From Plasmodiophora brassicae (Eukaryota > Endomyxa: Phytomyxea > Phytomyxea > Plasmodiophorida), in the NCBI GenBank assembly GCA_036867785.1, contig CP145420.1, forward strand, positions 124,001-188,000: a DNA stretch of 64,000 nucleotides. The letters are read 5' to 3'. Shown one piece after another: positions 29,662 through 39,029 of this stretch (position 1 is the first letter of the stretch; the number at the start of each line of letters is the position of its first letter). Below the pieces are notes generated by a model. It searched no databases. It was not told where the DNA came from and saw only the letters and a list, made by a program, of their open reading frames with translations. Both the position numbers and the translations under genes were made by a program.

Positions 29662-30689
29662 TAGTGACCGTGGTTGTGTCTCACTCAGCGAAAATCGAAA
29701 GCGTGCAGTAGACGTCCGTTCCAGCGTCCGTTCCGCAACAGTTACGAATGAAACCGTATCGTTCTTCCCCTGGAATGAGCTGCCGTAATGGCGTGCTCTT
29801 TGCCGTTTCGTCAAGGGGTTAGGATGGCACCTGGTCAGCGTGAAGCGTGTCCACGTGCGCCACGCTGGATGGCAGGGAACGCGGTAATGCGTTTCCCTAG
29901 CTGGGTGTGCACATCATGGCGGACATGCACAGAACGCATACCTGTGAGCATGTTCGTCATTGCTGCAGGCAGGCAACAGTGCAGGCGTGGGCGTCAGAGT
30001 CAGCAAACCGAAGCAACGTATGGACGTCCCGATCCTGATCATGACGTTCCCATGTGCTTCTGCGACGCGCTGTAGCGCGATATGAAGGACGTCCCCGTCC
30101 TCGTCGTGTTTGCGCTCGGCGTGCCGTTGACCGTGCTCTTCATGCCGAAGGATTAAGTTCGTGCCTGCCGTCGTGCCCGGTCGTGGCGTTACGCCCCTGC
30201 GTTACGAGCCGGCTTCGACCCCGCCAAGCAGATGGCATAGTCCATTTCCATTAGGCGGCGATGGCGGGCGCGCTCAGGCGGCCGTCGATGTGGTTGGAGG
30301 GCGCCTCGGGGATCTGGTGAAGGCGTGCTGAAGATCGTCCTGCTACTGTGCGCTAAGACATTTCCCGTGTGGCGGTAGTGTTCCCTGCTCCTTGTGGTCG
30401 GCGCTGGCACGTGCAGCGTGTGATCGCTTGGCAGAAGGTGTAACGCCCAGGCCAAGCAACCACATGTTAGGCCTCGGTATTACTGCAGAACAGAGGCCAT
30501 TGCTTGCTTCCTGGTGCTAGAGGTGGATACGCCGATAGCCTGTGACATGGTGTCCTGACTCGTTGAGCGGCCCAGCCAGCCCCAGCGCATCCAAACCCGA
30601 CCGTCCCCTATGACGGAGTGCCAGTTGTCGAGCCAGACACGACCACGTGGACCTCGAAGACGTCCTCGTGATTACCAGCGCCAGCGCCA
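29662..30689. other. intergenic region of about 1 kb with one candidate microprotein
   Basis: Apart from the 24-codon frame at 30082-30156, no supported gene lies here. Several longer frames (29788-30075 plus; 30189-30455 minus) lack relatives and have biased composition. Confidence 0.35.
30082..30156 (+). CDS. candidate 24-residue membrane microprotein, or last exon of a small gene
   Basis: The ATG at 30082 opens MKDVPVLVVFALGVPLTVLF followed by MPKD and a TAA. One hydrophobic helix with charged ends is typical of small respiratory-chain or ATP-synthase subunits, and it lies near the epsilon subunit gene. An AG just upstream (30075) could be an acceptor, making this a terminal exon. The short length gives little statistical weight; no family is assigned. 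Confidence 0.25.
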   Translation: MKDVPVLVVFALGVPLTVLFMPKD

Positions 30690-30980
30690 ATGACTGTCCA
30701 CGTTATAAGCAGGTTACGAATCCAGTCAGACAAGGTCAACGACGCCAAGGCGCTGTTCAACTCGTTACTGGTGCCCAGTCGTGCGCATGCCGGCTGCATC
30801 AAGTACAACGTGTACCAGGACAGGAACGACCCGCAGGAGTTCGCGTTCATTGAGGAATGGCAGACTGAGAAGGCGCTGGATGACCACCTAGCTACCGATC
30901 TCCTAAAGCAAGGATTTGCTCGCGTCGGCAAGCTTGTTGAGACGGCGCCCGTTGTCCAGCGCCTCAACTTCCTGGGCTAA
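30690..30980 (+). CDS. antibiotic-biosynthesis-monooxygenase (ABM/YgiN-like) protein
   Basis: 96 residues start at the ATG at 30690 and form one ABM ferredoxin-like fold: VHVISRLRIQSDKVNDAKAL (strand and helix), HAGCIKYNVYQDRNDPQEF, AFIEEWQTEKALDDHL, then a C-terminal helix with VGKLVETAPVV. The GCIxYxxYxDxxxPxxFxxxExW pattern is typical of quinol monooxygenase YgiN relatives. The family acts as small cofactor-free dimers on quinols and polyketides; the substrate here is unknown. It is an intronless, bacterial-like short gene among intron-rich neighbours, so transfer from bacteria is possible but not shown. Confidence 0.85.
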   Translation: MTVHVISRLRIQSDKVNDAKALFNSLLVPSRAHAGCIKYNVYQDRNDPQEFAFIEEWQTEKALDDHLATDLLKQGFARVGKLVETAPVVQRLNFLG

Positions 30981-31097
30981 TCAGCCTTCCCACCGATTGC
31001 CAGTACAACCCGAGCCAGTCCAGAGTCTATGTAGCTCTAGTTGTGCACACCTGATCGGAAGCACGTGATGACAAGGACCGGCAACGCAACCACACGT

Positions 31098-32693
31098 TTA
31101 CTCTTGTCTGTAGATTGCAAGAAACTGCTGACGGTGATGGTCGTCCTCGAAGGTCGGGACGAAAGGGATTGTTATGATCTCTGAGAAGCCTTCGTCCAAC
31201 GAAGGTTCCTGGTAGTATTTCGCATAGGTGTGGTAACACACCGACTTCAGCGCCGGTTTCGACAGCGGCAGACCAAGTCGAAAACGGACGCCGCGCATGC
31301 AGTTGAGATGTTCGGCCAGATTGCGATCCACATCAAACCTGGCGACACGAACAGTTGAGCCGGGGTACTTCTTCGCCAGCGCCACCCACTGAGCGCGGAC
31401 GGCCCTGTTCGCGTTTGTCTAGGAGCGCAGGTCATCAGCGAAACCGCCAGTGTCGCGTTGAACAAACAGGATTACGTTGTCAATGCAGACGGATTTCCCA
31501 TCCGATAGAGCGGCCTCAGCTGCTTTCAGGCATTTCGCGAGTGAAGCCAGCGTGTCCTGGTTGACAATCGTATGCGACGCGGACAGGTGGGCCGTGGCAA
31601 ACGTAGTCTGCAAGGGACCAGTCAAACGCGTTCATGAAACAGCTATCACGCGCCTCCGAGGTGTACCTTTCCCGACCCGGGCCATGCTTGCAGCAAGAGT
31701 ATTTCCAGTGAAGGGGAAGCTGGTCCAACAAGCTTGTCCAAAGCCGGCTGTAATGAGGCCCTGTTCCCGAGGTACGTCACGGGGTCGTGCATGATAAACG
31801 GTTCAGCAGGTTCGCCCAGGAAAAACTCTTCAGGTGTCTGCCAATACGTAGACGACGGTTAAACCAACGGGCAGGCAGGCTGGCACATATCGTTATCAAC
31901 CATGAAGTCGATTTTGGCATTGTGTGCGAAGGCACGATCGGAGCACGCAAAGTCAGCCTTGCCGTGCCGTTTGCCTGAGACCGCCGGTCGCCCCGCCGCA
32001 TCACCTGTCAGCACATCGTTCATTCGGGAGATAGATAACGACACTGGAATGATGTCGAAACCGACCGACGTAGATAGATTTGGAGGCGTCGACCTGGATG
32101 TCGAAGTCTTTCCGCAGCCAGTCGACGAGCAGCGTCCACAGCCCGGTTTCTGGCTTGCGATAGACGCTGTCTTTGCGAATCGACGCCAACGTACAGACAG
32201 GAAGCGTCTTGGGGAGAGATTGCATAACCAGGCGGAACCGGTCACGAGCAAGGTCAAAGGCCGGCTTCGACTTCGAAGCCCCCGACTGGTTAGACAGAAT
32301 GGCAACGACGGCGCCACGCGCCTCACATTCCGATTTCAGCTTCTTCGACACGATCGGGAACGTCCACGCCCAGTCCGAGGCAGACTTTGGAAAACGGGGT
32401 CCAGGGCGAGCGACCCCAGATCGCGCATTCGCAATCGGTTTCGTCGTGACCAGCGTGCCGTCGAAGTCGACAGCAATAACAGGGACGGACGCGCCGCGAC
32501 GTGTCGACAGAAACTCGGGAAACGCCGGCGGAACCAGTCGGAGGACGTCGCCGCCGGCCACCATGTCATGGGAGATACGAACGGACCCGGGGAACAGCGT
32601 CGCCTGGACGAGCGTCGGGCGCTTCCTCGTCGCCCGCCATTCCTCATCGGACTCGGCGTCATCCCCGATCGGACGCTTCGCCTGCGCCGACAT
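31098..32693 (-). CDS. PNKP: bifunctional polynucleotide phosphatase/kinase (PNKP)
   Basis: Five exons (32693-32066, 32004-31901, 31837-31667, 31607-31476, 31418-31098) with introns of 57-63 nt give 451 residues. The HAD phosphatase half has the catalytic VIAVDFDGTLV, AILSNQSGA (motif II), and YVGDAAGRP across intron 1, then FACSDRAFAHNAKIDFMTPE with EFFLGEP. The kinase half has the P-loop LQAWPGSGKTTF across intron 3, IVNQDTL, VCIDNTNANRAVRAQW, and the C-terminal EGFSEIITIPF. PNKP restores 3'-OH and 5'-phosphate ends during single-strand and double-strand break repair. The N-terminus lacks the animal FHA domain. A 13-residue stretch after VTTK (PIANARSGVARPG) has no counterpart I know in the family. 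PNKP is divergent from PEX10. Confidence 0.93.
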
Positions 32694-32913
32694 GCCCTTG
32701 ACGACGACCCAGCGCCCGGCGATACGGCGCCGCCCCGCCCGGATATGCAACAGCGGCTCCGCTCTGATGAGAAGGCGGCGAATTGCCAAAACTTTGGGCG
32801 TCCGCAGACGGCGTCCGGCTACGGTTTTCGCGGACGGACGCGCGTGCCGTGCGGACGGAGCCGGTGGCGGTGAGGCCCCGAAACAAAATCGGCAGTTGAC
32901 GACGGGGTCGGGA
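32694..32913. promoter_or_regulatory. bidirectional promoter of PNKP and PEX10
   Basis: Only 220 bases lie between the two divergent start codons. They are GC-rich without a TATA element, so a shared promoter is likely from geometry. Confidence 0.5.
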
Positions 32914-33744
32914 ATGTTTTCGTGGTCGGGTCAGCCGGATCTGGTTCGGGCGTCGCAGAAGGATGCGTACTACGCCGAGTCGCTGGCGGACGACCTGCAG
33001 GACGTGGTGTCGTTGACGGGCGGGGCGCGCATCGCGGCGAACACGCACCGGGAGGTGAAGGTCGCGGCGGCCGCGCTGTACTATGGCGTGCTGCTGTTCG
33101 GCAGGAAGACGTTGGGCGAGGAGTACTGCGACCTGGAGCGCGTCACGCCTGACTGGAGGATCCCGTCGCGATGGCGGATGCTGTCGCTGCTGGGCCTGCA
33201 GATTGCGTTCCCGTATGCACTGACGCGTCTGCGTCCGCTGTCGGCGTCGACGCATCCCGTTGTTGGTGCCTATAACGCCATCGTCACGCTGGCATCGCAT
33301 GCACCGAGCATTCATCGTCTGCATCTCGCCGTGTTCTACCTTTTCGGCACGTACTTGCGCCTGTCGAATCGCCTGACCAGGGTTCGATACCTTTACACGA
33401 GGAGAGTGGATGGGCCCCGGCACGGCTATGGCCTTCTGGGTCTGCTGATCATCCTTCAGATGGGGATCGCCGCCGGCCTTGCCGCCAACGAACGACTGAA
33501 AAGGGCAAGCAAGAGACGAGATGCGGACGACGCCAGCGGCGAGGTCGTCCCTGTGGAGCCATGTCGGAGCGGGTCGTCCTGCACGCTGTGCCTGGGGCCG
33601 AAAGCGGCCCCAACCGTCACCGATTGTGGACACGTCTTCTGCTGGAACTGCATTGCGAGCTGGTGCTCGAACAAGGCCGAATGTCCTCTGTGCAGGCAGC
33701 CAGTTCTGCTCACCAACCTGGTTCGCTTAGCCAATTACGCATGA
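32914..33744 (+). CDS. PEX10: peroxisome RING E3 ligase Pex10
   Basis: 276 residues in one exon from the ATG at 32914. The N-terminal Pex2/Pex12 region has PDLVRASQKDAYYAESLADD, LYYGVLLFGRKTLGEEYCDL (the Pex10 signature GxxTLGEEYC) and several membrane spans (LSLLGLQIAFPYAL; LHLAVFYLFGTYLRLS; GLLGLLIILQMGIAAGLA). The C-terminus is a C3HC4 RING: CTLCLGPKAAPTVTDCGHVF, CWNCIASWC and CPLCRQPV. Pex10 sits in the peroxisome membrane with Pex2 and Pex12 and ubiquitinates Pex5 for recycling. The length is normal to slightly short. It implies that the organism has peroxisomes. Confidence 0.94.
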   Translation: MFSWSGQPDLVRASQKDAYYAESLADDLQDVVSLTGGARIAANTHREVKVAAAALYYGVLLFGRKTLGEEYCDLERVTPDWRIPSRWRMLSLLGLQIAFPYALTRLRPLSASTHPVVGAYNAIVTLASHAPSIHRLHLAVFYLFGTYLRLSNRLTRVRYLYTRRVDGPRHGYGLLGLLIILQMGIAAGLAANERLKRASKRRDADDASGEVVPVEPCRSGSSCTLCLGPKAAPTVTDCGHVFCWNCIASWCSNKAECPLCRQPVLLTNLVRLANYA

Positions 33745-33792
33745 ATGCAAACCAATTCCATAAGCGTACTAACGATGAGTGTAATTTAGTGG

Positions 33793-35996
33793 CTACAGCT
33801 TCTCCTCGAGTGCTTTGGCAGCCAGCTCAGCGCGATGGTCGGCGTTGGCCAGGGCGACCAGTGCTATGTTGACCTCGGCGGCTGCATTGGAGGCGGCGTC
33901 GGTTTCCTGCGTGAACCTGTCTCGTGCCTGCAGCAGATCATGGAGGCGCTTGCTGTGCTCGGCGATGCTTCGCGCTATATTCTGCCGGATCTGGCTCTCG
34001 TCGAGCTCTTTCCGCGCAATCTGTTCGTCAGTGCTGCCCAGGTCTTCCTCCAAACGTTTCCTCCGCAGTAGCGCTTCCGAATGATCATGTTCAATCGCAT
34101 CCAGCGCCTGCTGCTCCTTCGCCAGCAGCTTGGTCTCCTCATCCTTCTTCGATTCCTCGTCGCGCAATTCTTCCTCGACCTGCTTCAGCGCCCTGACGTC
34201 CTCCTGATGATGCGGCTCTGCATTAGCCTGCTCAGCCTGCAGTCTGTTATCGACAGGCTGTTAGAAACGACGCAGAACACCGATTGTAGATTTGACACCC
34301 TACCTGGCCTGGTCATCTTCAACAACGCGAAGGCGCAACTTCAGCTTGTCCAGATGGTCGGCTTCGGCCTGCCGTTGGCGTTCGGCTTCTTTCGTGCGGG
34401 ACTCGTGCTGTGACAGGTGGGCGTCGACGCGCGACAGAACCGAGGGCGCATCGTCCTTGCCGACGACGCGAACGTTAAGCGAGTCGCCTAGGAACCTGGG
34501 TGCGCAGAAGGTTAGTGTCCATCGGTTGCCGAACTGTGTCCGTCAACAGGACCTCAGCGTCGCCTGTGTCATTTCGTGGTCGATCTTTCGCCTCGAAAGA
34601 ACGTGTCGCTGCAGTCCGGGTTCTTCGTCGGGGCCATCCTCAGCATCAGCCTCCGTACGCTCGTCCAGGGAACGAATCTCGGCTTCTAGGCGTTCAATTG
34701 CCTGTTCTTCGGCGACGATTGCACTAGAAACGGACCCGATCGGGAGCTGCACGACATGGTAAGCATCAGGTAAACTCGAGACGCAAGGTTGCCTTACGTC
34801 TCGCGACAGCATGTCCCGGATTCTGTCCTGGTACCCTGCAATGGCATCTCGGTACTCGTGCATGCGGACAACGTTCTCGGTCTGGGCCGTTATCGTCTGT
34901 TGCGACTTGGCAATTGAGGCCCTCAGTTGCGCGATCTCCTTGTGCGTTGCAGCCAGCTGAGTTTCAATGTCCCGTACTTTGGCACCGAAATCCGCAATCT
35001 GTTGCCGATACTCATTATCAACCACGACCATACCGATACGTCGATGGCTCATACGGATCGTTTTAAGGTGTCCAGCCGAGCGCGCCGCTCTGAAATTCCC
35101 TGTTCGATGTCGTCGACGGTCGCCTTGAGCGTGGACACTACCTCCTTGTGCTCACGCTTCCGTTTGGATGTCAGCGCAACGTCTGCATCAGCTGCTTTCT
35201 TGGCTTCCAGAAGCGATACTGCCTGAGGAAACCCTATCGTGAATCGATCGCGGGCATTGGCACAATATGATGCATAGAACCTTTGCCTGGAGCTTGGAGC
35301 ATTCGTCTTTGAGGTTGCGTTCCGATTCGCGCAGCGACCTCAGTGCAGTAATAACGGTGGCAGCATCTGCCCGAGCGCGGTCGAGCTGGTCCCGTGCCAC
35401 TGACTGGCTACGAATGCGCATGTCGAGAACCGCATGAAGACTGTCCACCTAACGGAATGTTAGCATTCAGGGTGGACCTCTGTGATCCCGGAACCTAACC
35501 TTGTCGCGCTGAGCCTCGGCTGCGCGCACCGCTTCGTGTGCCTTATTGGCTAAAAGGTTTATCTCTTGCCACCTGTCCAACACGGCCTTCGCGTGCTCAT
35601 AGCCCTGCGTGTGACGTTCCTCAAATGACGGCTCCTCGGCTTCAATCGGCGCAGACAACGCTGATTCCAGGCGAGACACAAATTCGTCAGGATCCGCCTT
35701 TGGACACTGTACTGTCAGACAGGAATCAAACGAACTCGCTGACCAATACCGTGTCAAACGACGATGCGGGCTGTTGCCGAAGGACCCCTGCGGGAAACCT
35801 GTCCCCTAGGAACTGAAAAGAGACAACAGCCAGGACGGCGATTATGACGGTGAACGCGACCGACGGCGTCCACGCGTCGATGATCGGCTTCCATGGCGAC
35901 ACCGGCACACGCTTCTCCGCCTTAACCGCATCCACGTTCTGCAAGTAGTAACTCTACGCGTGTGACATGTCATTGCCCCTGTTCACGAACGACCAT
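33793..35996 (-). CDS. single-pass membrane coiled-coil protein, multi-exon, family unknown
   Basis: The start codon ATG (35996-35994) forms an exon of its own. A 55-nt intron follows, and exon 2 (from 35938) reads NVDAVKAEKRVPVSPWKPII and a transmembrane helix (SVAFTVIIAVLAVVSFQF). The rest is long heptad-rich coiled coil spread over further short-intron exons: VDSLHAVLDMRIRSQ... from about 35448, AVSLLEAKKAADADVALTSK, YRQQIADFGAKVRDIETQLA, SLDERTEADAEDGPDEE, HESRTKEAERQRQAEADHLD and the final DEETKLLAKEQQALDAIEHD...ALEEKL with stop at 33793. Junctions near 35717-35815 and 34220-34320 are uncertain. A golgin- or tether-like role is possible but nothing specific is recognised. It is divergent from the zinc-finger gene. 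Confidence 0.6.
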
Positions 35997-36126
35997 AAAC
36001 GTTCTCCACCTCCGGGTCCTGGAACCCAGCGACACCGGCGCCTTCGGGGCCGGCCTCGCTGACAACGGCCATGACGACCACGGCCGGATGTGAACGGCGC
36101 ACGAATCCTGTTGCGCGCGCGCGCAG

Positions 36127-37245
36127 ATGAAAACGGCGGCAGCAGCAGGCGCCGCCAGGTCATCCGACGCCGCTCCGTGGCGCAGTCCGTGGCCGACCGA
36201 GGTCCGCGCCGCCAGGGGTCCGCCATCCATCATGGACAGCAACAACACTGCTGCTGCTGATGATGACGGTGAGGCGGGTAGCACGACGCCGTACCGGTGC
36301 CGGTATCCGAACTGTGGCATGGCGTTCAGGAATGCGTCGAAATGTGCACGGCATTTTCGGACGCATGATGGCGAGAGACCGTAAGGACCGCGCGCTCGCG
36401 GCTGATTGCTTCTGCGACGTCTGACACGCGCATCGCTTGCCAGGTTCATCTGCCAGGTTGCCGGATGTGGGAAGTCGTATATGAGACCGGAGCATTTACG
36501 GCGGCACATGATGGCGCACACGGGCGAACGTCCGTTCCGGTGCGACCAGTGCCAGGCGACGTTCATGGCATCGCACCATTTGAAACGGCATGTGCAAACG
36601 CATGAGACGGCAACGCCGTTCCAGTGCGCTTCCTGTGGCGCGTCGTTCGAGAAGGCGTATCAGTTGCGTGAGCACTCGTATCGGCATACGAACGTGAAAG
36701 CGTTCGCGTGCGAGCACGACGGGTGTGACGAGGCATTTGTCCTGAAGGCGGAACTGGCGCGACATGCCAAGTCTCACCTGCCGTCAAGGACGCACCCCTG
36801 CGACATTTGTGACGGCGACGTCGTGTTCGACAAGTTCAGCGACAAGGTCGCCCACGTTAAAGAGTGCCACGGCGACCGTTTCGTGTGCCCCGTGTGCGGG
36901 CGGCCGTTCCAGACGCAATCAAAGCTGAACTGGCACACGAAATCGCACGACCCGTCGTCGAGGGTCCAGTGCCATGTCTGCCTGAAAACCTACAGCAACG
37001 AGGCGAACCTGGCCGTCCACACGCGGTCCGTCCACGACAAGATCCGCCCGTTCGTCTGCCCGTACGCCACCTGCAACGGGCGCGCCTTCGCCCTGAAGGG
37101 CACATTGCAGCGCCACGTCCAGAAATGCCACGAGCACGTCCAACCGCGGCGGAGACGCTCCGCGCTGCCCTTCAAGAATGTCTTCTGCGGGCGACGGGAT
37201 CGTCCGTCCGCTCTCGACGACCGTGACGACGCCATGCCGATCTAG
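36127..37245 (+). CDS. C2H2 zinc-finger protein resembling transcription factor IIIA
   Basis: Exons 36127-36380 and 36444-37245 (63-nt intron) give 351 residues. About nine C2H2 fingers follow in an uneven TFIIIA-like array: YRCRYPNCGMAFRNASKCAR (first), FICQVAGCGKSYMRPEHLRR, FRCDQCQATFMASHHLKRH, FQCASCGASFEKAYQLREH, FACEHDGCDEAFVLKAELAR, HPCDICDGDVVFDKF, FVCPVCGRPFQTQSKLNWH, VQCHVCLKTYSNEANLAVH and FVCPYATCNGRAFALKGTLQ. The mix of C-x4-C and C-x2-C fingers with variable linkers fits TFIIIA, which binds the 5S rRNA gene and 5S RNA. A basic tail (RRRRSALPFKNVF) may localise it to the nucleus. The start could instead be the ATG at 36232, which has a better context. Confidence 0.75.
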
Positions 37246-37291
37246 CTCTACTGTATCGGGAATAATAATATGGTTCTGTGCACTCTGGTGA

Positions 37292-38670
37292 ATGTCGAAC
37301 GGCGCCGCAGAGCCACGGCCGGCGACCAACGACTGCCACCGCCCGCACAGTCGGACGAGCGCGGCGTGTGTGCGACCGCGACGCGGCACCGGTCCGATGC
37401 AGCCGCGGAGCGACACGTGCAGGGCGGGTGGATCGCAGGCGCGCCTGACGTGGCCGCCGGGCCGGCCCAGGGCTGTGTTCCTGGTCAGGAAGCGCGATGA
37501 CGATCGCGCGTGCCGGGCCCTCGTCGAGATCGGCACCTGGCTGCAGGTGAGGGCGAACTGGTTCGCGCACGGCTAACCGCTTACGTCGGGTGGCGTGCGC
37601 GCGCTAGGATGACCGCAAGCTGCTCGTCGTTGTCGAAGAGGCCGATGTGCACCGGGACGACAAGTTTGTCGGCGCAGCCGACCGGCTTGCCGACGTGGAC
37701 CGTAGGCTGGGAATGAACGCTTGGCCTTGGTTCGCTGTCGTGAAATAGCGCCCCAACAGTTGTCGTTTGCCTTGGCGGCGATGGGACCCTGCTACACGTT
37801 TCGTCCTTGTTTCAGGGACAGTGCTGTCCGCCGGTCGTCGCCTTCGCGATGGGCACGTTAGGTACGGTGGCGCCAGAAACGGCATCCCACGGTAGGACAC
37901 TGACCGCCGTCGTCAGGGTTCCTGACGCCGATGAACATTGCGGACGCGCGATGCCAGCTGACGCGCGTTCTGGGCGCCAACGCAGCAGAGGTCTTTACGA
38001 CTCTGCGTATGAGGTCGGGCGTTGCATCTGCACCCTCTGACCATTACCTGACGACGAGTCGTAGGCTCTGGTGTGACGTTTATCGCAAGGGTTCGTCAGA
38101 GCCGGAGTTGCGGTACCAGGTCCTCAACGAGTGCCTGATCGATCGCGGTGGCAACGCCGTCCTCACCTGTCTCGACCTGTTTGTTGATGGTGAACTCGTC
38201 ACCGTTGTTCAAGCCGACGGCATCATCGTGTATGGGAGCGCTCACGTTTAGTAGTCGTCGCCTGGCTCACGAACCACGCCGCGATGCGGTTTAGGTCGAC
38301 CCCAACAGGAAGCACAGCGTATTCCATGAGCGCAGGCGGGAGCATCGTCGCGCCGACCGTTCATGGCATTTTGATCACGCCCGTCTGCCCACATACGTTG
38401 TCGTTCCGCCCGGCCGTCATCCCCGACTCCAGCGTCGTGCGGATCCGCGTCTCCGACCACACTCGGGCACGCACCGCCTGCGCGTCCTTCGACGGCACAC
38501 ACCGAACGCCTCTGAACCCCGGCGACGAAATCTGCCTGTCCATGAGCGCCATGCCCATCCCCACCGTCAACGACAGGCAATTCAACACCGACTGGTTCGC
38601 CAGCATCGTCGAGAAACTCCACTGGAACGTCCGGGTCCCATGCGCGGGCGGCCCTTCCGCTGCGTTATAA
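37292..38670 (+). CDS. NADK: NAD kinase
   Basis: Six exons (37292-37546, 37608-37701, 37760-37861, 37917-38013, 38065-38229, 38295-38670) with introns of 51-65 nt give 362 residues. The eukaryotic NAD kinase core is complete: RAVFLVRKRDDDRACRALVE; the phosphate-binding VVCLGGDGTLLHVSSLFQG; VVAFAMGTLGFLTP across intron 3; VLNECLIDRG; GIIVSTPTGSTAYSMSAGGS across intron 5; ITPVCPHTLSFRPAVIP; and DWFASIVEKLHWNVR. GGDGT and TPTGSTAY carry the catalytic Asp and nucleotide-binding residues. The enzyme makes NADP from NAD and ATP and supplies NADPH, which connects to the folate enzyme downstream. The N-terminal 55 residues are low complexity. The 5' end was chosen at the first in-frame ATG. Confidence 0.93.
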
Positions 38671-39029
38671 AGCGACGGGGCGTGCCCTGTGTGGTGTACC
38701 TACCGGACGTGAACATCAGGTCAGCGGGGACGCGCGTTGGGGATCGCCATGGTCGTCGTAGTGGTACGCCAATCCTGGTGCATGCTGGCTTGCCCGACAG
38801 TCTGGCCCGCCAACGACGGCAATTGACGATGGCCCGCTTGCCAGGCCCGGCGCTGGTAGCCACAGGGCGCGTGACAGTGGGGGCGCTATCAATAGACCGG
38901 TGCTGCACGATCGGGGTCCCCGTTGTCGACTGGCGGTTGCAGCCCTGCCTCTTTGGCTTCGTGTGCGGCGGGCGGGTACCGCATTTGGACCATCAGTTGG
39001 GAACCTTCCCGCGCGGACGGCCTCGGCGG
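38671..39029. other. intergenic region between NADK and the phosphate transporter
   Basis: 359 bases. The transporter's frame is open upstream to 38640 but shows no membrane or domain signal before 39030, so this is taken as 5' flank. No other feature is recognised. Confidence 0.4.

Noticed and set aside
29092-29814. Minus-strand frame of 240 codons across the ATP synthase epsilon gene
   Set aside because: It is antisense to a recognised gene, contains a poly-Thr run from the (CGT)n repeat and has no ATG-supported domain.
37604-37900. Minus-strand frames across NADK and the long minus-strand frames across the PiT gene
   Set aside because: They are shadows of well-supported plus-strand genes; codon bias keeps the opposite strand open.
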